DNA of 7,210 bases, taken from JANNHP01 sp031404455 (GTDB taxonomy: Bacteria; Planctomycetota; JAJSAM01; JAJVHW01). Positions within the stretch are counted from its first letter, which is position 1; each line of letters begins with the position of its first letter. A model generated the notes under the pieces. It made no database searches. It was given only the letters and a program-made list of their open reading frames with translations, and was not told the origin of the DNA. The position numbers and the translations under genes were made by a program. The stretch spans positions 1 to 7,210 of the forward strand of contig JANNHP010000370.1 in NCBI GenBank assembly GCA_031404455.1, given 5' to 3'. This document shows, piece after piece, positions 1 to 5,601 of the stretch.

Positions 1-26
1 GGAACGACGCCCGTGCTGGATTCGAC

Positions 27-55
27 GTGGGGCGGACACGGGGGTCCGCCCCTAC
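27..55. repeat. REP-like extragenic palindrome (hairpin)
   Basis: GGGGCGGAC (29-37) pairs perfectly with GTCCGCCCC (44-52) around a six-base loop, ACGGGG. G27-T28 can also pair with A54-C55 across one bulged T. The element lies just beyond the 3' end of the minus-strand peptidase gene, where a 3' stabilising or terminating structure would be expected, but no T-run follows the stem on the minus strand, so it does not look like a classic intrinsic terminator. A GTAGGGGCGGAC-type palindrome resembles short intergenic repeats seen, from memory, in many GC-rich environmental genomes. Only one copy is in this window. Confidence 0.6.
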
Positions 56-97
56 CGAGATGAACCAGTGGCCGCGGAGCCATGGGCCAGTTGTCGT

Positions 98-3000
98 TCA
101 GAACCCTCCTGCAACGCCCAACGCCGCCATCGCCAGGGCGCGGCCGATCCGGGAGACCTTCGTCTCGTCCACGCCGTCCGGGGTATCCGCCGCGGTGTGC
201 ATCACGGCGTAGTCGCCCGACCAGAGATCGACTGCCGCAATGCCCGCCTCGTGGAACGTGAAGTGGTCGCTGCCCCAGGCGAACGCGAAGCGGTCGATGT
301 CTCCCCCGACGACGAGGTTCGCCTGCTCGAGCGCCGCCGAGACGATGCGTCCGAGGCGCGGGTGCTTCGAGATGCCGACGACGTTGACGTCGCCGACGCC
401 GCGGCGGCCGACGGTGTCCGCGTTGATCATCGCGACGATCGGCTGGTCCTTCGGCCACGCGTCGAGGAACGCCCTGCTGCCGCGGAGCCCCCACTCCTCC
501 GCGCCGAACGCGACGAGCACGACGTCGCGGCCGAGGAGTTCGGTGTTCGCCGAGAGCACGCGCGCGGCCTCCGTGAGAGCGGCGATGCCGGACGCGTCGT
601 CGTCGGCGCCGGGGGAGCCCGCGCCGAGATGGTCGTAGTGCGCGCCGAGGACGACGACGCCCGGGCGCTTGTGCTTGCCGAGCGCCTTGATGCGGGCGAC
701 GAGGTTGGAGGTGGCGATCTCCTGCGTCTTGAAACGGACGTGCATCGAGACCTTCAGCGCCTTCGCGTCGAACGAGTTCGGCACGGCGACAGCCGGCAGC
801 GCCAGATCGCGCGTGCTTCCCGTCCGCGCCGCGATTCCGGCGGCGGCATACGGGGCGAGGGGCGCCGGGGCGTCCCGACTCGTGGCGACGACGTCTCCGG
901 CGAAGGAAGTCAGATCGAGCATCTCCTTCGTCGGTTCCTTGGGGAGTCGCACGATCAACGCGACGGCCCCGCGCGACTTCGCGAGTTCCGCCGTGCTTCG
1001 CAAGGTCGCCAGCACGTCCTCCTGACCGGCGCCGACATCGACGAGGAGCGCGCATCCATTCAGTTCCGCCGAGGGCTCGGTCTCGACCCTCTGGATGAGG
1101 AGCTGCCCGTCCATCGGGGTAGCGGGCGAAGCAACGAGCGGGGAAGCTCCGACGACACCCGTTCCGCCGAACACTTGCTCAGCGACGACGGGATCCCCCG
1201 GAGCGGGCGGTGGGACCACGACGCCGAGATCGTCGACAAAGAGAGCGGGCGCGGCATCACGGCTCTTCACCGTGAAAGCGAATTCCTGCTCGTCCACCGA
1301 GAGCCCCGCCAGCGTGAACTGCTCGGCGATCATCGCGCGGACCTTCTTCTCCTCCGGCCCGCCCGCGAGACGGCCGTTCATCTCCGGCGCGGCGAGGAGA
1401 TCGACCAGCGCGCGGACCGCCTCGGGCGACGACGCCGCCTTCACGTCCGGCAGCAGCGTGCGCGTGGCGTGGTTCACGGTCGCGACCTGCCCGCGCTCCT
1501 TCGGGACCGGGCCGTCGAAGACGATCCGCCCGTCGTACTGGTAGTAGAAGACGGCGCGGGCGCGCTTCGCAGTCGCTGCGGGCTTGCCGACGAACGTCGT
1601 GACGAACTGCGCCGGGTCGGCGGGACTGCGCGCGGTCGCGAGGATCGTCGTCGTCTCGGACGCGCGGGAACTCGGGAAGTGGCGGGGGAGCGTCTTCGCG
1701 AGCGATGCGAGCATCGGCACGCGCGCCGTGTCGCCGAAGACGAGATAGCTCACGCCGCGCGCGGGCTCGGCGGGGGCCTCGGACGCCGCGACGGCCGTGC
1801 CGCCGCTGCGCGCCGCGGCCATCTCGGCGGCGGCCTTCAGGGCGTCGTCGCCGTCCGGGTAGACGACGACTTTCCGCGGACGCGCGATCGTCGCGGCGAG
1901 GCAGGCGGGGACCTCGTCGTCGGCGAGACGGCGGAAGACGTTGAAGTCCGGATCGATCGTCACGCGCAGCGGGAGCGACGGCACGAGCAGGCTGAACCGA
2001 GTCGTGGCGCCCGCGCAGTCGACGAGCGTCTCCTCGACGCCTTCGAGGTGCTCGACGACGACCGGCACCGTGATCCGCCAGGGCTCCTCGCCCTCGGCGA
2101 GGATCTGTTCGAGCGTGCCGGACACGCGCAGACGTCCGCCGTCGGCGGACACGTCCGTCTCGCGGACGGCGAAGAGCGGCGCGCCCGTGCGGTCGAGTCC
2201 CTGCGTGAACGTCGCCGCGAGGTTGCGCTTGCTGGACTTCTCGAACTCGCGCTGCCAGTCGGACCACGCGAAGCGCTTGCCGCGGTTGTCGCGCGCGACG
2301 CGCCGCAGCGTCTCCCAGAACGGCTCGTCGCCGATGTCGCGGCGCAGCGCGTGGAAGAACATCGAGCACTTGCCGTAGCCGATGTCGTCGTCGATTTCGG
2401 TCGACTTGCCCTGGAACTTGCGCACGGGGTAGTCGTTCTCGCGCGACGTGCCGATCGTGTAGCGGAGCACCGACCGGCGCCGGTACTCGCGCGCCTCGGC
2501 CGGGCCGATCGCCTCCTGCGAGAAGTAGTTCGCGCAGTAGCTCGTGAGCCCCTCGCACCAGTTGCCGTTCGCGTAGTCGGGGAAGACGAGGTTGCCCCAC
2601 CACGAGTGGACGATCTCGTGATCGAGGTAACCGCTCGGGATCGCGCCGAGACGCTGCGACTCGCCGACCATCCGCGCGATCACGTCGCGGCCGAGCAGCG
2701 TGAACTCGGGCATGCCGTAGCCCGTCGTGAACCAGTTCTCGACCACGTCGAAGCGGTCGTAGGCGTACGGACCGAGCAGCGCCGCGTACACGCCGAGGTA
2801 CTTCTCCGTCGCGTCGAGGAGGAGCTTGGCACTCGCGGCGTTCGCCTCGGTCAGGTACGTGCCGACGACGACGCCGGACGCCGACTTCCGCTCCTCGTGC
2901 TTCCACTTCCCCGCGACGAGCGCGAGGCCGTCGGCGTCGTACTTCCCGGACCAGACGCCCGTCGCGGCATTGCGCGTGCCCTGCGTGACCACGAGATACG

Positions 3001-3508
3001 GCTCGGGGATCGACGCCTTCACGTCGAAGCGCGACATCCCGTCGCCCGCGGGGTACCACCGGGAGCCCTCGGAGAGGTAGACGCCGTCCGCGCAGATGAC
3101 GCCGCGGGTGTCGTCGCCGACGACGAACGACAGCGTCTCGCTCTTCTTCACGCTGTCGGCAATCGTCCCGGCGTAGGTCACCTTCACGACGTGCGTCGGC
3201 GCCTCGGTCGCGGGGATGTCCACGCGCCAGGTGGCCGTCCACGCGTCCTCGGCGCCGCCATCGGTCCGCTTCGGTACGGCCGCCACGCCGTCCACTGTCA
3301 CCGCGGAGATCTCGAGCGCTGCGTTCAGCCGGAAGTCGAGCGTCCCGTCCGGATCGCGGACCACGTGCATCACGTCCACGGCCTCGATCCGCGACTTCTC
3401 GGGGTCGAACTTCACGTCGATCGAGTGCGACTCGATCGTCGAGCCGGCGAGGGCGGACGCGGAGAGGGCGGCGACGAGCGTGGCCGAGAGGAACGGTCGG
3501 GGGGGCAT
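98..3508 (-). CDS. Secreted fused M1-family / M28-family metalloaminopeptidase
   Basis: This 1136-residue protein carries two zinc peptidase modules and probably trims N-terminal residues from peptides outside the cytoplasm. Residues 1-21 form a signal peptide (short basic start, hydrophobic core, SALA cleavage site). Residues ~22-210 resemble the M1 N-terminal beta domain. The M1 catalytic domain (~215-440) has GYGMPEF (263-269) in place of GAMEN, the zinc motif HEIVH (297-301), E319 as third ligand and Y378 of YGKCSMFFHALRR as the likely catalytic tyrosine. Residues ~450-690 are a beta/linker region. From ~700 (NGRLAGGP) an M28 peptidase begins, with a PA-like insert at ~775-900. Its metal and catalytic set looks complete: H957 and D959 (GAHYDH), D970 (GADDDASG), E1004-E1005 (GAEEWG), D1031 (NADTVGR) and H1104 (VMHTAADT). 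The start is supported by an AGGT ribosome-binding site five bases upstream plus the signal peptide. It is divergent from the TPR gene. The M1 and M28 assignments are strong; substrates are unknown. Confidence 0.93.
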   Translation of the reverse strand: MPPRPFLSATLVAALSASALAGSTIESHSIDVKFDPEKSRIEAVDVMHVVRDPDGTLDFRLNAALEISAVTVDGVAAVPKRTDGGAEDAWTATWRVDIPATEAPTHVVKVTYAGTIADSVKKSETLSFVVGDDTRGVICADGVYLSEGSRWYPAGDGMSRFDVKASIPEPYLVVTQGTRNAATGVWSGKYDADGLALVAGKWKHEERKSASGVVVGTYLTEANAASAKLLLDATEKYLGVYAALLGPYAYDRFDVVENWFTTGYGMPEFTLLGRDVIARMVGESQRLGAIPSGYLDHEIVHSWWGNLVFPDYANGNWCEGLTSYCANYFSQEAIGPAEAREYRRRSVLRYTIGTSRENDYPVRKFQGKSTEIDDDIGYGKCSMFFHALRRDIGDEPFWETLRRVARDNRGKRFAWSDWQREFEKSSKRNLAATFTQGLDRTGAPLFAVRETDVSADGGRLRVSGTLEQILAEGEEPWRITVPVVVEHLEGVEETLVDCAGATTRFSLLVPSLPLRVTIDPDFNVFRRLADDEVPACLAATIARPRKVVVYPDGDDALKAAAEMAAARSGGTAVAASEAPAEPARGVSYLVFGDTARVPMLASLAKTLPRHFPSSRASETTTILATARSPADPAQFVTTFVGKPAATAKRARAVFYYQYDGRIVFDGPVPKERGQVATVNHATRTLLPDVKAASSPEAVRALVDLLAAPEMNGRLAGGPEEKKVRAMIAEQFTLAGLSVDEQEFAFTVKSRDAAPALFVDDLGVVVPPPAPGDPVVAEQVFGGTGVVGASPLVASPATPMDGQLLIQRVETEPSAELNGCALLVDVGAGQEDVLATLRSTAELAKSRGAVALIVRLPKEPTKEMLDLTSFAGDVVATSRDAPAPLAPYAAAGIAARTGSTRDLALPAVAVPNSFDAKALKVSMHVRFKTQEIATSNLVARIKALGKHKRPGVVVLGAHYDHLGAGSPGADDDASGIAALTEAARVLSANTELLGRDVVLVAFGAEEWGLRGSRAFLDAWPKDQPIVAMINADTVGRRGVGDVNVVGISKHPRLGRIVSAALEQANLVVGGDIDRFAFAWGSDHFTFHEAGIAAVDLWSGDYAVMHTAADTPDGVDETKVSRIGRALAMAALGVAGGF

Positions 3509-3513
3509 GGGCT

Positions 3514-3520
3514 ACCTTTC
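3514..3520 (-). promoter_or_regulatory. Ribosome-binding site of the M1-M28 peptidase gene
   Basis: Read on the minus strand the sequence is GAAAGGT, then AGCCC, then ATG. The AAGG/AGGT core is a reasonable partial Shine-Dalgarno match at about five bases from the start codon. It supports the start at 3508, which also gives an intact signal peptide. Confidence 0.5.
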
Positions 3521-3546
3521 GATCCTGAGAACTTCCGATGAAGGCC

Positions 3547-3562
3547 CGAGGCCACAGCCTCG
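3547..3562. repeat. Small inverted repeat in the divergent spacer
   Basis: CGAGGC (3547-3552) and GCCTCG (3557-3562) form a perfect six-bp stem with loop CACA. It sits in the 58-bp spacer (3509-3566) between the divergent peptidase and TPR genes, ending four bases before the TPR start codon. The nine-base direct repeat TCCGATGAA (3534-3542 and 3563-3571) brackets it. It could be an operator, or a hairpin affecting translation of the TPR mRNA. No convincing -35/-10 pair was seen in the spacer. The function is inferred from position only. Confidence 0.35.
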
Positions 3563-3566
3563 TCCG

Positions 3567-4916
3567 ATGAATACTCAGCATCCGCGCCACGGGAGCCCAG
3601 GAAACGCCGCTTCGCGGACGCGTCGCGGCGTGCTCGTGACTCTGCTCCTCGGCGCGGCGTGCGCCGGGGTCGTGAGCGCTCTCGCGGTCCCCGAGGAATC
3701 TGAGACTGCCGACGAGCACGCCGCCACCGTGGCCGACGACGACTACGTCGCACGGTTCCAGCGCGCGCAGCGGCTGATGGGAAAGGGCTCCGACGAGGCG
3801 GCCGAGAACCTGCTGCGATCGCTCATCTCCGAGCGGCCCGAAGAGGCGTCGGTCCACCACGCGCTCGGACTCCTGCTCCAGTTCAGGAAGCGCCCCGCGG
3901 AGGCGGCGGCGGCGCTCATGACCGCCGCGAAGTTCGCGCCGACCGAGGCCGTGATCCAGCGCGACACCGGGCTCCATCTCTGTGCCGTGGGCCGCAACGC
4001 GGACGGCGAGAGGTACCTCGCGGCTGCCGCGGTCCTGAACCCGGACGACGTCGAGACGTCGGTCGGGCACGGAGCGGCACTGCGCGCGATCCGCCGCATG
4101 GCCGAGGCCGAGGACGCCTACCGCCGCGCGGTCAAGTCGGACTCGAACTCGGTGGACGCCGCCGTCGGGCTCGCCGCGTGCATCGTGGAGACGCGGCCCG
4201 CGGAGGCGCTCGCGCTGATCGCGGCCTCGACGGGTCAGTGGCCGGATCTCCTGCTCGTCCGCGGCGAGGCGCTCTGGCGTCTCGACCGTTGCGACGAGGC
4301 CGTCCCGGCGCTCGTCGCGGCGATCGACGCGGCGCCCGAGGGCGCGGCGGGCGTGCCGTACGTGAGCGGTGCCGCGCGCGCGCTCGTCCTCTGCGGGGAC
4401 GTCGCGGCGGCCTCGTCCGCGGCGGCGAGGTGGGTGACGCTCGAGCGATCGCTCGGCGGCCCGACCGAGGAGGCGTGCTTCGTCCTCGCGCAGACCCGCG
4501 AGGCGCGCGGCGACCATCGCGGCGCGCTCGAGGTCCTGACGGCCGGCCCGCCGATCGAGGAGGCGAGCGCCGATCGCCGTGCGGAGGCGAAACTCCTCCG
4601 CGCCGCGCTGCTCATCCGCTCAGGACGCTCGGCCGACGCCAGGGCCGTGCTCGAGACCCTCACGGAGTTCTCGGCCGCGCGCTTCGAGCGGGCCGCCGCG
4701 ATGCGCCTCCTCGGCCGCCTGCCCGCCGCCGAGTTCGCGGCGCTGGCGCCCCGTCCCGGCCGGGCGAACGACGTCGAGTGGATCGAATCCCTCGCCGCCG
4801 AGATGGCCGGCGACGCCGCCGCCGCCGCCGCCGCCCGCGGCCGCGCCGCGCGTGCCTCGCGTCCGCCGGGCGAGTACCCGGGGCTGCTCGTCCGTCCGGC
4901 CGCCGACGGGAAGTGA
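3567..4916 (+). CDS. Membrane-anchored or exported TPR-repeat protein
   Basis: This is a 449-residue alpha-helical repeat protein, likely a protein-interaction scaffold facing outside the cytoplasm. A basic segment (SRTRRG, residues 16-21) precedes a hydrophobic stretch (~22-40) ending in ALA. This may be a cleaved signal peptide or an N-terminal anchor; the segment has no proper lipobox. From ~60 onward, TPR-like helix pairs follow with about 34-residue periodicity. The clearest are 60-93, 94-127 (HHALGLLLQFRKRPAEAAAALMTAAKFAP), 128-161 and 162-195 (AEAEDAYRRAVKSD); weaker units run at ~225-258, 300-330 and 340-370. The tail (~411-449) is Ala/Arg-rich with seven consecutive alanines. The open frame extends upstream to 3216, but that part is antisense to the peptidase gene. 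The ATG at 3567 is preferred because it leaves a divergent spacer, although it has no good ribosome-binding site; an in-frame ATG at 3507 would add 20 residues. It is 56 bp upstream of the sigma factor gene. No enzymatic domain was recognised. Confidence 0.85.
   Translation: MNTQHPRHGSPGNAASRTRRGVLVTLLLGAACAGVVSALAVPEESETADEHAATVADDDYVARFQRAQRLMGKGSDEAAENLLRSLISERPEEASVHHALGLLLQFRKRPAEAAAALMTAAKFAPTEAVIQRDTGLHLCAVGRNADGERYLAAAAVLNPDDVETSVGHGAALRAIRRMAEAEDAYRRAVKSDSNSVDAAVGLAACIVETRPAEALALIAASTGQWPDLLLVRGEALWRLDRCDEAVPALVAAIDAAPEGAAGVPYVSGAARALVLCGDVAAASSAAARWVTLERSLGGPTEEACFVLAQTREARGDHRGALEVLTAGPPIEEASADRRAEAKLLRAALLIRSGRSADARAVLETLTEFSAARFERAAAMRLLGRLPAAEFAALAPRPGRANDVEWIESLAAEMAGDAAAAAAARGRAARASRPPGEYPGLLVRPAADGK
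4815..4835 (+). repeat. (GCC)7 trinucleotide tract inside the TPR gene
   Basis: Seven uninterrupted GCC codons encode Ala417-Ala423 near the C terminus of the TPR protein. Such a tract can change length by replication slippage, adding or removing alanines without a frameshift. It could also reflect ordinary GC-biased codon choice in an alanine-rich tail. Confidence 0.7.
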
Positions 4917-4933
4917 CCGGACTGAACCTGTCG

Positions 4934-4964
4934 CTGGCACCCGCGCTCGGCCGGTGAGTACACT
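4934..4964 (+). promoter_or_regulatory. Possible promoter of the sigma factor gene (leaderless type)
   Basis: TACACT (4959-4964) matches TATAAT at four of six positions, and CTGGCA (4934-4939) matches TTGACA at four of six, with a long 19-bp spacer. The -10-like hexamer ends eight bases before the ATG at 4973, so transcription would begin at or next to the start codon. This fits the lack of any Shine-Dalgarno sequence there. The eight-base direct repeat CTCGGCCG (4946-4953 and 4963-4970) overlaps the region and could be a regulator-binding site. In GC-rich DNA such matches are weak evidence, and read-through from the TPR gene is equally possible. Confidence 0.25.
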
Positions 4965-4972
4965 CGGCCGCG

Positions 4973-5596
4973 ATGGAGAGCGGCGGCGCCTCGGGGAGGG
5001 AGCCATCGGACGAGGACCTCGTCCGGCTGGCGAAGTCGGGGGACGAATCCGCGACGCGCGTGCTCTTCTCGCGCCACGTAGAGGCGCTGCGAGCGCGCGT
5101 CCGGCGCGGGCTGCCGAAGCGCGTGCGTCCCAAGGTCGCCGAGTCCGACGTGATCCAGGACGCCTACGTCGCGGCGTTCCTGAACCTCTGCGACTTCGAG
5201 GAGCGCGGCGACGGCTCTTTCGCGCGCTGGCTGCACACGGTGCTCGAGCGCAAGATCCTCAACGAGGTTCGCCGCCACGTCGGCAGCAAGAAACGCGACG
5301 CCCGGCGGGAAGTGGCGGCGGGATCGAGCGTGGTCCGCATCGCAGGCGCATCGAGCGACCCCTCGCCGAGCGTCGCGGCGATCGACGCCGAGGACCGGGC
5401 GCGGCTCGTCACCGCGATGCGGGACCTGCCCGAGGCGCAGCGAGCCGCGATTCGTCTCGTCCACGAAGAACACCTCTCGTTCGATGACGCCGCCGCGCGG
5501 ATGAAGCGTACGGCCGGGGCGGTGCGCAAGCTCTACGGGCGGGCGGTGCTGGGACTCTCCGCGCGGCTCAGAGACACGCAGGGTTCGTCGGGCTGA
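4973..5596 (+). CDS. ECF-type RNA polymerase sigma-70 factor
   Basis: This 207-residue protein has the two-domain layout of extracytoplasmic-function sigma factors, which direct RNA polymerase to a dedicated promoter set. Region 2 spans ~14-102: 2.1 is LVRLAKSGDESATRVLFSRH, 2.2 is ESDVIQDAYVAAF (57-69) for core polymerase contact, and 2.3/2.4 is FARWLHTVLERKILNEVRRH (83-102) for -10 recognition. A basic stretch (KKRDARRE) and a linker follow. Region 4 (~148-195) begins with DLPEAQRAAI and contains the helix-turn-helix DDAAARMKRTAGAVRKLYGRAV for -35 recognition. The pattern with an Arg/Lys-rich segment before SDVIQ and a WL...I..R block resembles the ECF subfamilies expanded in Planctomycetota (from memory, not a search). 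No anti-sigma gene is adjacent; instead a Ser/Thr kinase starts 5 bp after the stop codon, suggesting translational coupling and kinase-linked control. No ribosome-binding site is visible at the start. Confidence 0.92.
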   Translation: MESGGASGREPSDEDLVRLAKSGDESATRVLFSRHVEALRARVRRGLPKRVRPKVAESDVIQDAYVAAFLNLCDFEERGDGSFARWLHTVLERKILNEVRRHVGSKKRDARREVAAGSSVVRIAGASSDPSPSVAAIDAEDRARLVTAMRDLPEAQRAAIRLVHEEHLSFDDAAARMKRTAGAVRKLYGRAVLGLSARLRDTQGSSG

Positions 5597-5601
5597 CGAC
5601 G

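Noticed and set aside
1..97. Possible end of another gene at the left edge
   Set aside because: The 97 bases before the peptidase stop contain the palindrome and no convincing coding signal, and the rest is too short to judge.
68..3541. A 1157-codon open frame on the plus strand opposite the peptidase gene
   Set aside because: Its translation is dominated by Arg, Asp, Glu, Val and Ala without recognisable motifs. It mirrors the minus-strand gene, which has a signal peptide and two full catalytic motif sets. In GC-rich DNA with biased third positions the antisense frame often lacks stops.
3524..3564. AGAACTT (3528-3534) resembling an ECF sigma -35 element before the TPR gene
   Set aside because: The only CGTC-like -10 core (3561-3564) is about 28 bases from the AAC, far more than the usual 16-17, so no ECF promoter is claimed.
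1257..4517. A 1086-codon minus-strand open frame crossing both the peptidase and the TPR genes
   Set aside because: It is extremely Arg-rich and low in complexity, and it runs through two convincingly coded genes and their spacer. This is typical of a shadow frame.
4924..4960. GAACC at 4924-4928 as an autoregulatory ECF -35 element for the sigma gene
   Set aside because: No matching -10 core lies at the expected distance, and a five-base match alone is not evidence.
4235..5473. Long minus-strand frame opposite the TPR and sigma genes
   Set aside because: Its composition is shadow-like and its sequence is antisense to a clear sigma factor. No domain or start signal was found.
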